From the NCBI GenBank assembly GCA_046154545.1, contig JBJXGC010000220.1:1-7055 (forward strand): a DNA stretch of 7,055 bases, given 5' to 3'. This DNA comes from JBJXGC01 sp046154545 (GTDB taxonomy: Bacteria > Chloroflexota > Dehalococcoidia > Tepidiformales > Tepidiformaceae). This document shows, one piece after another, positions 1 to 5,556 of the stretch (its first letter is position 1; each line of letters opens with the position of its first letter). The position numbers and the translations under genes are program-made. The notes under the pieces were generated by a model. It was not told the origin of the DNA. It was given only the letters and a program-made list of their open reading frames with translations, and searched no databases.

Positions 1-1
1 C

Positions 2-253
2 GTCCAGCCCGCCCCTTGCTCGGGTACGACCGGTGAGGCGCCGGTGCCGGAACCGCTGGCGAAGTATCCGCAGCTTGAGGCGTGGGCCGAACGCGTGTTG
101 CGGCGGCACTACCGGGACGCGGCAAACGGCGAAGGGGTAGGGAAGGGGTCAAACGGCTCCCAGGCGGCCGCTTCGAGCGCCCCGAAGGATGGCCCCGCAG
201 ATTCAGAATTGTTGGTACCCCCGGCAGGAATCGAACCTGCGCACATGGTTTAG
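2..253 (+). CDS. possible 3' end of an unidentified gene (5' partial)
   Basis: The frame starting at base 2 is open from the window edge to a TAG at 251-253. Its first 45 or so codons have the strong G/C third-position bias of real genes here. They encode a helical, charged stretch (YPQLEAWAERVLRRHYRD) that loosely resembles the C-terminal helix of glutathione S-transferases; that resemblance is too short to name the gene. The last 13 or so codons run antisense through the tRNA-Arg gene, and such readthrough translations (LVPPAGIEPA) are a well-known artefact. The true stop may therefore have been lost by a frameshift before about 200, or the gene may not be real. Frame 1 stops at 34-36 and frame 3 at 138-140; both look less protein-like. 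Function unknown. Confidence 0.3.
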   Translation, partial: VQPAPCSGTTGEAPVPEPLAKYPQLEAWAERVLRRHYRDAANGEGVGKGSNGSQAAASSAPKDGPADSELLVPPAGIEPAHMV

Positions 254-287
254 GAAACCACTGCTCTATCCCCTGAGCTACGGGGGC
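213..287 (-). tRNA. tRNA-Arg (anticodon CCU)
   Basis: Read on the minus strand from 287, the sequence folds as a complete cloverleaf. The acceptor strand GCCCCCG (287-281) pairs with CGGGGGT (223-217). The D-arm stem is GCTC/GAGC. The anticodon stem is GTGGT/ACCAT around the loop TTCCTAA, giving anticodon CCU, which reads the rare arginine codon AGG. The variable loop is short, and the T-arm is GCAGG/CCTGC with loop TTCGATT. The discriminator base is A (216), and the CCA end is encoded (215-213). The first acceptor pair is G1-U72, a wobble, which is unusual but tolerable. No clear terminator follows. The small hairpin at about 165-185 lacks a T-run. The gene points left, so any element integrated at its 3' end would lie outside or at the left edge of the window; none is seen. 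Confidence 0.95.
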
Positions 288-519
288 ACTGAATGAGGCC
301 GGCGCTGCACGATGACTGGCAGCGCTCGCCGCCCGCCTGCGGAAAAGGCGGTAGGCCCGTTTCAAAGTCTACCGGAGGATCGGGATCGATGCGGCATGTC
401 TACGGAGCGCGAGCGTCTACCGCCTCCCCGCGTATCGTTGGCCACGATACACGGACACGGCCGATGCCCGGCGGACGCGGCCAGGGTCCGTCCACCCGGC
501 GTACGTTCGGCGGCACACA
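288..519. other. intergenic region between tRNA-Arg and the dehydrogenase gene
   Basis: These 232 bases carry the divergent upstream regions of the minus-strand tRNA and the plus-strand dehydrogenase. Short open frames exist on both strands, but none has recognisable protein character. The only strong signal is the inverted repeat at 428-454, listed separately. The hexamer GTCTAC occurs three times (367, 398, 415) without clear meaning. No convincing -35/-10 pair was found for either gene. Confidence 0.6.
428..454. promoter_or_regulatory. inverted repeat, possible operator upstream of the dehydrogenase
   Basis: The core GTATCGTTGGCCACGATAC (432-450) has perfect 7-base arms around a 5-base centre. 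The arms extend outward by four more positions with one mismatch (431/451), giving two 11-base arms that pair at 10 positions. The site lies 65 bases before the dehydrogenase start codon. Size and symmetry fit a binding site for a dimeric repressor such as TetR or MarR type; such regulators often control quinone reductases. As RNA it could also form a hairpin. No regulator gene is visible in the window, so its function is inferred only. Confidence 0.4.
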
Positions 520-1677
520 ATGACCCTTACTATTCCCGCAACTGGACTCCAGCTTCGTTCGACCGTCCGGCCGGACGCCACCGTTGAAGTGTCGCTCGCA
601 ACCGTCCCCACGCCCGTCCCCGCCGCCGGCGAGGTTGTCGTGCGGGTCGAAGCGTCGCCAATCAACCCGTCCGACCTCGGGCTGCTCTTCGCGGGGGCGG
701 ACATGACGACCGCTCAGTCGGCAGGAACGGCCTCGAGCCCGGTCGTGACAGCGAAGCTCTCGCCTCCCGTCATGGCGGCAATGGCGGGCCGCGCCGGACA
801 GTCGTTGCCCGTCGGGAACGAGGGCGCAGGTACCGTCGTGAGCGCTGGCGCCTCACCGGAGGCCCAGGCCCTGCTCGGGAAGACGGTCGCCATCCTCGGC
901 GGCGCAATGTACGCGCAGTATCGCCTGCTGAAGGTCGCCGATTGCCTCATCCTTCCACCGGGCACCTCGGCGGCCGAGGGCGCGGCCTGCTTCGTCAATC
1001 CCCTGACCGTTATCGGCATGGTTGAGACCATGCGGCTCGAGGGCTATTCGGCCCTCGTCCACACCGCCGCGGCTTCGAACCTCGGCCAGATGCTCGTTAA
1101 GCTCTGCGCCCAGGAAGGCGTGGGCCTGGTCAACGTCGTGCGCTCGGAGGAGCAGGTTGCTGCCCTCAAGCGGCTGGGCGCGACGCACGTTTGCAACTCC
1201 ATTTCGCCCTCCTTCACCGCCGACCTCGTCGAGGCGATCGCGGAGACTGGGGCCATGCTGGCGTTCGACGCGACGGGCGGCGGGAAGCTCGCCGGCCAGA
1301 TCCTGGCGGCCATGGAGGTAGCGGCCGTTCGGTCCGCGCCGGAGTACAGCCGCTACGGCTCCACGGTCCACAAGCAGGTCTACATCTATGGAGGACTCGA
1401 CCGGAGCCCGACGGAGTTCAGTCGCGCCTTTGGGATGGCCTGGGGTATCGGGGGCTGGTTGCTCACGCCGTTCCTCCAGAAGATCGGCCCCGCCGCCGCC
1501 CAGCAGCTCCGAGAGCGGGTTGCCGCGGAGGTCAAAACGACGTTCGCCAGTACCTACACGAAGGAAGTCTCCCTCGCTGAGGCCCTCAGCCTTGAGGAGA
1601 TAGCGGTCTACGGCAGGCAGGCCACCGGCCAGAAGTACCTTATCAATCCCAATAAGGATTTTAGTCCGTCGGGCTGA
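520..1677 (+). CDS. NAD(P)-dependent medium-chain dehydrogenase/reductase, quinone oxidoreductase-like (zinc-free)
   Basis: This complete 385-residue protein is a cytosolic member of the medium-chain dehydrogenase/reductase superfamily. The N-terminal GroES-like catalytic domain holds PINPSD (47-52) and PVGNEGAGTVVSAG (97-110). In true alcohol dehydrogenases the latter region reads GHE with a zinc-binding histidine; here it is GNE, and no cysteine or histidine ligand set is apparent. A zinc-independent enoyl or quinone reduction with NAD(P)H is therefore the likely chemistry. The Rossmann nucleotide-binding turn is HTAAASNLGQMLVKL (181-195), followed by a basic VVRSEEQ (206-212) at the end of the second strand, which fits NADPH preference. 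A conserved block around YSRYGSTVHKQVYIYGG (276-292) and the tail KYLINPNK (372-379) match my recollection of a widespread bacterial subgroup, often mislabelled zinc-binding alcohol dehydrogenase. The physiological substrate is unknown. The ATG at 520 has no evident Shine-Dalgarno. The gene appears monocistronic, preceded by the inverted repeat at 428-454. Long antisense frames across it are shadows. Confidence 0.9.
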   Translation: MTLTIPATGLQLRSTVRPDATVEVSLATVPTPVPAAGEVVVRVEASPINPSDLGLLFAGADMTTAQSAGTASSPVVTAKLSPPVMAAMAGRAGQSLPVGNEGAGTVVSAGASPEAQALLGKTVAILGGAMYAQYRLLKVADCLILPPGTSAAEGAACFVNPLTVIGMVETMRLEGYSALVHTAAASNLGQMLVKLCAQEGVGLVNVVRSEEQVAALKRLGATHVCNSISPSFTADLVEAIAETGAMLAFDATGGGKLAGQILAAMEVAAVRSAPEYSRYGSTVHKQVYIYGGLDRSPTEFSRAFGMAWGIGGWLLTPFLQKIGPAAAQQLRERVAAEVKTTFASTYTKEVSLAEALSLEEIAVYGRQATGQKYLINPNKDFSPSG

Positions 1678-1680
1678 GGT

Positions 1681-1698
1681 GTCGTGGGCCTGCACGAC
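1681..1698 (+). terminator. hairpin after the dehydrogenase stop codon (weak terminator candidate)
   Basis: GTCGTG and CACGAC form a perfect 6-base-pair stem around a 6-base loop, beginning three bases after the TGA. No T-run follows, so an intrinsic terminator in the classical sense is doubtful. It may act as a 3'-end stabilising hairpin or be chance in G/C-rich sequence. Confidence 0.25.
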
Positions 1699-1723
1699 CG
1701 ATACCGCCGCTGGCACGAGGGAC

Positions 1724-1744
1724 CGCCGCCGGGCGGCGTAAACT
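1724..1744 (+). promoter_or_regulatory. GC palindrome and possible -10 upstream of glgP
   Basis: CGCCGCC and GGCGGCG (1724-1730, 1732-1738) form a perfect palindrome around one base. TAAACT (1739-1744) abuts it and agrees with the -10 consensus at four of six positions. Transcription from there would give a leader of about 25 bases before the phosphorylase ATG. No matching -35 is seen. The palindrome could be an operator over the promoter spacer, or simply GC-rich chance. Confidence 0.2.
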
Positions 1745-1774
1745 GGCGTCACTTCGGTCTGAGAAAGCACGCTG

Positions 1775-3907
1775 ATGCCAGGTACACGAGACATCGAACG
1801 GGTTGTCACCACCCTTGCCGGGCACCTTCCCCCACAACTCCGGGGACTCGCGAGCCTCGCCTACAACTACTGGTGGTCCTGGGCGCCCGGCGGTGAGTCG
1901 CTCTTCGCAGACATCCACGAACATCGTTGGGCCCGCTGTGGCCAGAACCCCGTCCGTTTGTTGCAGGAGGTCGCGCCGGCCCGCCTGGCCGCACTTGCCG
2001 CAGACGATGCATTCGTCGGGCGCGTCGAACGGTTGTCGGAGCAGTTGGATGCGGAACTCGCCCGCCCTTCCGCGGGCCTTCTCGATCCGGACCGGCCCGT
2101 GTTGTTCATGTGCGCCGAATTCGGCGTCCACGGGACGCTCCCGATCTATGCCGGCGGGCTCGGGGCACTGGCCGGTGACCTGCTGAAAGAAGCCTCGGAC
2201 CGGGCCCAGCCGCTGGTTGGGATTGGCCTGCTCTACTCGCAGGGCTCCTTCCATCAACGGCTCGATGTCGATGGGTGGCAGCACGAGTACTGGATCGACA
2301 CGGACGCCGCCCGCATCCCGGCCGTCGAGGTGCGGGATCACAACGGCCAGCCACTGCGCCTCTCCCTCCCGCTGCGGTCCCGGGCGGTCACGTTTGGCGT
2401 CTGGCGCGTGAACGTTGGCCGCGTTCCGCTTTACCTGCTCGACACCAACCTGCGCGAAAACCTCGCCACCGACCGCTGGATCACGTCACGTCTGTACATC
2501 GGCGACCGTGAAACGCGGTTCTGCCAGTACGCCCTCCTCGGCATGGGCGGGCTTCGCGCGATACGCGCCATGGGCATCGACCCTGGGCTCATCCACCTGA
2601 ACGAGGGTCATGCGGCGCTCGCCAGTTTCGACCTGATCGGCACCGGCCTGCGCGATGGACTCGACTTCGGCGCCGCCGTCGAGCGGGCCCGCTCCCGGAC
2701 GGTCTTCACGACACACACTCCCGTGGCCGCGGGACACGACACCTATCCCGTCGAGCAGATCCTCTCCGTCGCTGGGGATCTGCTCAAGGAGAACGGTCTC
2801 ACCGGAGAGCCCTGGGCGGAACTTGGCAGGGACCAGCCCGGCGAAGGGAGTCCTGGGTTCGCTATCACCGCCTGCGCCCTTCGGCTCAGTACGGCGGCGA
2901 ACGGCGTCAGCCGCCGCCACGGCGACGTCGCCCGGCGCATGTGGAACGGCGTCTGGCCCGGCCGTGCGCCCGTGGATGTCCCGATCTCCCACGTCACCAA
3001 CGGCGTCCACCTGCCGACCTGGATGGCACCGCAGATGCAGGCGCTGTTCGACCGCTACTTCGTCCGCGGTTGGCGAGACCACCTTGCCGACCCCGGGACC
3101 TGGACCGCTGTTGAACGCATCCCCGACGCCGAGCTGTGGTCGGCACGGGAGACCCTCCGAGGCGAGTTCGTCCAATTCGTCCGCGAGCAGAGTGCCCGGG
3201 ATCGGCTTGCCCGTGGCCGCGACGCGGACTACGCCGAGGCTGCCGCACGATCGTGGGATAGCGGCCGGCTGACGATCGGCTTCGCCCGCCGCATCGCCAC
3301 CTACAAACGGCTCTACCTGTTGACGCTCGACGCTGATAGGGGAGCCCGGTTGCTTTCTGGCGACCGGGCCGTCCAGCTCGGCATCGCAGGCAAGGCCCAC
3401 CCCGATGACGTTGAGGCGAAACGCACCATCGCCCGGCTCTTTGCCCTTGATGAGGTCGCCGGCGTGGGCGATCACGTGGTCTTCCTGGACGACTACGACC
3501 TCGCCATGGCTGCGCGCTTCGTCCGCGGTTGCGACCTCTGGGTGAACCTGCCGCGGCCGCCCCAGGAAGCGAGCGGCACGAGTGGCATGAAATCGACCCT
3601 CAACGGCGGGCTCCAGCTCAGTGTCCTTGACGGCTGGTGGGATGAAGCCTTCGACGGCGCGAACGGCTGGGCCATCGCCTCAGACCCGGCCCTCGACGAC
3701 GCCACCATGGACGCGAGAGACGCTGACCGCCTGCACGACCTGATCGAACAGCGCGTCGTCCCGCTCTTCTACGACCGCGACGAGTCCGGTGTGCCCCGTG
3801 GCTGGGTGCGGGTCATGAAGAACGCACTCATCAGTCTCGGCCCTCTCGTCAACGCCGGGCGCATGCTCGACCAGTACATCGCCCGGGCAGCGGCCATAGT
3901 GACCTGA
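1775..3907 (+). CDS. glgP: alpha-glucan (glycogen/maltodextrin) phosphorylase, DUF3417 type
   Basis: This 710-residue cytosolic GT35 enzyme removes glucose from the non-reducing end of alpha-1,4-glucans with phosphate, yielding glucose-1-phosphate. The N-terminal DUF3417-like domain carries LASLAYNYWWSWAP (25-38) and QNPVRLL (57-63). The catalytic core begins with the substrate and cofactor region LPIYAGGLGALAGDLLKEAS (122-141), then HLNEGHAAL (274-282) and FTTHTPVAAGHD (311-322). The GT-B C-terminal half includes GFARRIATYKR (502-512), AGKAHPDD (538-545) and EASGTSGMKSTLNGG (598-612), where Lys606 should form the Schiff base with pyridoxal phosphate. At 710 residues it is shorter than the roughly 830-850 usual in this subfamily, yet all core motifs are present, so it is probably active. 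An in-frame TGA at 1760-1762 limits the start; ATG 1775 is the only standard start before the conserved N-terminus and has a weak GAGAAAG seven bases upstream. No other glycogen gene is adjacent. Confidence 0.94.
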   Translation: MPGTRDIERVVTTLAGHLPPQLRGLASLAYNYWWSWAPGGESLFADIHEHRWARCGQNPVRLLQEVAPARLAALAADDAFVGRVERLSEQLDAELARPSAGLLDPDRPVLFMCAEFGVHGTLPIYAGGLGALAGDLLKEASDRAQPLVGIGLLYSQGSFHQRLDVDGWQHEYWIDTDAARIPAVEVRDHNGQPLRLSLPLRSRAVTFGVWRVNVGRVPLYLLDTNLRENLATDRWITSRLYIGDRETRFCQYALLGMGGLRAIRAMGIDPGLIHLNEGHAALASFDLIGTGLRDGLDFGAAVERARSRTVFTTHTPVAAGHDTYPVEQILSVAGDLLKENGLTGEPWAELGRDQPGEGSPGFAITACALRLSTAANGVSRRHGDVARRMWNGVWPGRAPVDVPISHVTNGVHLPTWMAPQMQALFDRYFVRGWRDHLADPGTWTAVERIPDAELWSARETLRGEFVQFVREQSARDRLARGRDADYAEAAARSWDSGRLTIGFARRIATYKRLYLLTLDADRGARLLSGDRAVQLGIAGKAHPDDVEAKRTIARLFALDEVAGVGDHVVFLDDYDLAMAARFVRGCDLWVNLPRPPQEASGTSGMKSTLNGGLQLSVLDGWWDEAFDGANGWAIASDPALDDATMDARDADRLHDLIEQRVVPLFYDRDESGVPRGWVRVMKNALISLGPLVNAGRMLDQYIARAAAIVT

Positions 3908-3922
3908 TACGCCGCCGCCGCC

Positions 3923-3959
3923 GGCTGGCTCCTGGCCTGGTTGCCGGGTTGCGCCAGCC
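3923..3959. terminator. inverted repeat after glgP (weak terminator candidate)
   Basis: GGCTGGC (3923-3929) and GCCAGCC (3953-3959) are perfect 7-base inverted arms with a 23-base loop. An alternative 5-base pairing is CCGGC (3921-3925) with GCCGG (3943-3947). It lies 16 bases past the phosphorylase stop, between that gene and the facing TIG remnant, where a bidirectional terminator would be expected. There is no T-run, and the region starts with a GCC-triplet stretch (3911-3924) that makes chance pairing likely. Confidence 0.25.
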
Positions 3960-3970
3960 TCTGTCGCTGG

Positions 3971-4512
3971 TCACGGCCTGGCGACGCACCCCTGCGGACT
4001 GTAGGCGTGCCACCCGATGCCCGTCACGCGCGGACCGCCACCGCCGTACGTGTAGTCGTCCAGGGCGGATTCTTCGCTGGTGGCCAGTGCCGTCGAGACG
4101 CGCAGGTGCACTACGCCGGCGGCGTGCGGCGGCGCACCACCTGGATGACCGTCTCCGTGACGGTGGACGGCGTAACCAGTTGCGCTCCGAAGCGGACGCT
4201 GACTGCTCCGGAGAAGCCGGCCCCCGTGGTCGTGATCAACGTCCCGCCCTCGACCGGTCCGCTGCGCGGTGAGACTTGCTGGACGACGGGGAGTCACGCC
4301 ACCTAGGTGAAACTAAAGAACGGAGGCTGCGCGTTCGAGCCTGCGGGAGTGACAACAGTGAGGGCGACGGAGCCGGGCGCGTGGGGCGGTGCGATGACGC
4401 CTATTTCGGTCGCGCTCACGAACGCCGGCGCTACCAGCACTCCGCCAGAGCCAACGACGCCGTTAATGAAATGGCGTCCATCGCTCTGTACACTGCCGCA
4501 CCAGGCAGCGCC
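3971..4512 (-). pseudogene. decayed IPT/TIG-repeat protein, two domains left
   Basis: Translated on the minus strand, this apparently empty region encodes two immunoglobulin-like IPT/TIG domains, the fold common in bacterial surface and secreted repeat proteins. The first (4512-4306) has FVSATEIGVIAPPHAPG and ALTVVTPAGSNAQPPFFSFT. The second begins in the same frame after two stops: TAG 4305-4303 and TGA 4296-4294 split FSFT from the linker PVVQQVSPRSGPVEGG, followed by the strand TTTGAGFSGAVSVRFGAQL. Near 4135 the frame changes. One missing G in GTGGTG(G)CG would rejoin TVIQVV to APPHAAGVVHLRVSTA and then ALDDYTYGGGG. A third linker (PRVTGI) starts but degenerates before TGA 3973-3971. The N-terminal part is missing: an in-frame TAA (4515-4513) sits at the neighbour's start codon. 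The parallel phrases APPHAPGSV and APPHAAGVV support real homology between the two units. A functional gene is very unlikely unless the assembly has several errors. Confidence 0.75.
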
Positions 4513-4514
4513 TT

Positions 4515-5315
4515 ATGAGTTCGCTTCAGATCATCGGAAACGCCTCCGCCGCCCCGCCGCCGAATGGGGCGTGCTCGGCCTATCTCGTCTGGTCACCCGC
4601 GGCCACCGTTCTGCTCGACATCGGGCCTGGCTCGCTCGGTTATCTGCGGGCCGCCACCAGCGTGCATGCCCTCGACGCGATCTTCATCACCCACATGCAC
4701 ACCGACCACTTTCTCGACCTCCTTGCGCTGAACGTCGCCCTCTTCACCGAGCCGGGGCCCCGGACGGAGCATGGCGCCCGCTGGCGGCTCCCGGTCTATC
4801 TCCCGCTAGGCGGCTTCGAGACGGTTGATGCCTGTTTCAAGGCGCTCAGCCGCGGGGTGAGCGGCACCAACGCGGCTCGGTACGCCGAGGCGCTCGCTGT
4901 CCGCGAGTACGATCCGGCCGAGACGATAACCGTCGCTGACCAGGCCGTGACCTTCATCGGGCCAACGAAGCACTCGCAGGCGGACTACGGCATGCGCCTC
5001 CAGGTGGTTGGCGGCGGCCTCCTCGGCTACACCGGTGACACGGCCCGCTGCGACGCCGCCGTGGAGGTGGGCCGCGGCGCGGACATCTTCCTGGCGGAGT
5101 GCACGCTGATGACCCCGGGCCCGGCCTCCGTGACGCATACCTGCGCCGATGAACTGGTCGAGATGGCCTTGCTCGCCCGCCCCGGGCAGCTCCGGGCGAC
5201 CCACTTCCTCGACCACAGTCCGTCATGGCGGGCCGAGCTCGCCAGGCGCCTGGAGCGTGACCTCGGTGCGACGGAGACGTCCGTCGTCAGCCGTGGCGAC
5301 ATCTACGATTTCTGA
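4515..5315 (+). CDS. metallo-beta-lactamase-fold hydrolase, RNase Z-like group
   Basis: This 266-residue protein has the full metal-binding set of the RNase Z/ElaC-like branch of the metallo-beta-lactamase fold. It starts with the strand and glycine-rich turn LQIIGNASAAPPP (4-16). The signature THMHTDHFLD (59-68) supplies His60, His62, Asp64 and His65. KHS (152-154) supplies a third-shell histidine, GYTGDT (171-176) supplies Asp175, and THFLDHS (229-235) gives a late histidine. Two metal ions, usually zinc, would hydrolyse a phosphodiester or another ester. The family includes tRNA 3'-processing enzymes, cyclic-nucleotide phosphodiesterases and many uncharacterised hydrolases. The protein is shorter than typical RNase Z (about 300 or more), and a clear exosite arm for tRNA binding is not visible, so I do not assign tRNA processing. 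The ATG at 4515 has no good Shine-Dalgarno. The upstream 540 bases derive from the TIG remnant, so the promoter must lie inside it. The stop codon sits in the palindrome at 5305-5321. Confidence 0.88.
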   Translation: MSSLQIIGNASAAPPPNGACSAYLVWSPAATVLLDIGPGSLGYLRAATSVHALDAIFITHMHTDHFLDLLALNVALFTEPGPRTEHGARWRLPVYLPLGGFETVDACFKALSRGVSGTNAARYAEALAVREYDPAETITVADQAVTFIGPTKHSQADYGMRLQVVGGGLLGYTGDTARCDAAVEVGRGADIFLAECTLMTPGPASVTHTCADELVEMALLARPGQLRATHFLDHSPSWRAELARRLERDLGATETSVVSRGDIYDF

Positions 5316-5331
5316 AATCGTCGCAGGTGTC
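5298..5331. promoter_or_regulatory. palindromic operator candidate before the small protein/nucleotidyltransferase pair
   Basis: ACGATTTCTGAAATCGT (5305-5321) is a perfect palindrome with 8-base arms around a single central T. Outer arms GACATCT (5298-5304) and AGGTGTC (5325-5331) add six of seven further matches after a 3-base offset on the right. The centre (5313) is the first base of the hydrolase TGA, so the site covers that gene's end and the promoter region of the next pair. A one-base loop argues against an RNA hairpin terminator and for a DNA site bound by a dimer. Autoregulation by the downstream pair is inferred, not shown. Confidence 0.5.
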
Positions 5332-5346
5332 TGGTACCATTGACGC
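5312..5346 (+). promoter_or_regulatory. leaderless-type promoter for the two-gene unit
   Basis: TACCAT (5335-5340) is preceded by TGG, giving an extended -10 of the TGnTAnnnT form. Seventeen bases upstream is CTGAAA (5312-5317), four of six to the -35 consensus. The ATG at 5347 follows the -10 by six bases, so the transcript would start at or next to the start codon. This agrees with the absence of a Shine-Dalgarno at usable distance and with an in-frame TGA at 5341-5343 that excludes earlier starts. The -35 lies inside the palindrome, so a protein bound there would block transcription. Confidence 0.4.
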
Positions 5347-5556
5347 ATGGGCGATCTGCGGACAGGGACTTGGGCGCTCGCGCTGGATCTCGCCGAAGCT
5401 GGTGTCCTGGTGCTTCGGGAGCATATCCGGCGGCTCCACCCGGCGGCGTCTGAAGAGCAGCTTGATGCCCTTGTCGCGCGCCGGATGGTGGAACTCCACG
5501 AGAACGAGTTCACGGACGGTCCGTTCATGCGACGCGCTGCCCCGAAGTCCGGTTGA
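5347..5556 (+). CDS. small protein of unknown function, partner of the nucleotidyltransferase
   Basis: This 69-residue protein is of unknown function. The N-terminal part TWALALDLAEAGVLVLREHI (8-27) reads as one amphipathic helix. A second helix ASEEQLDALVARRM (34-47) follows, then a polar tail. I recall similar small proteins with a helix-LRRxHPxASExxID-helix plan directly before nucleotidyltransferase genes of this kind; that is memory, not a search result. There is no signal peptide, membrane segment or clear DNA-binding helix-turn-helix, and it is far shorter than the AbiEi antitoxin (about 200 residues). Its stop overlaps the next start as TTGA (5553-5556), implying translational coupling. 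Antitoxin, inhibitor or stabilising partner are possible roles. The start is fixed by the TGA just upstream. Confidence 0.75.
   Translation: MGDLRTGTWALALDLAEAGVLVLREHIRRLHPAASEEQLDALVARRMVELHENEFTDGPFMRRAAPKSG

Noticed and set aside
300..372. tRNA promoter on the minus strand (TTGAAA near 366-361)
   Set aside because: TTGAAA is a fair -35, but no -10 occurs at 16-18 bases downstream.
367..420. Three copies of GTCTAC
   Set aside because: Spacing is irregular (31 and 17 bases) and the flanks differ, so this is likely chance.
853..1812. 319-codon open frame on the minus strand
   Set aside because: It lies antisense to the dehydrogenase, whose protein is clearly conserved. The antisense translation is arginine- and glycine-rich with no motif, as expected from GC-rich third positions.
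2486..3475. 329-codon open frame on the minus strand
   Set aside because: It is antisense within the phosphorylase core, where all conserved motifs are in the plus frame. Shadow frame.
3941..4306. 121-codon plus-strand open frame after the phosphorylase
   Set aside because: The translation has no recognisable character, while the minus strand here gives TIG-domain sequence. The plus frame is a by-product of former coding on the other strand.
4463..4494. Possible promoter for the metallo-hydrolase (TTAATG with TACACT)
   Set aside because: TACACT matches the -10 consensus at only four of six positions, and the spacer to TTAATG is 20 bases. Too weak to list.
4307..4828. 173-codon plus-strand open frame
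   Set aside because: It spans the TIG remnant and then runs out of frame into the metallo-hydrolase, whose metal motifs are in a different frame.
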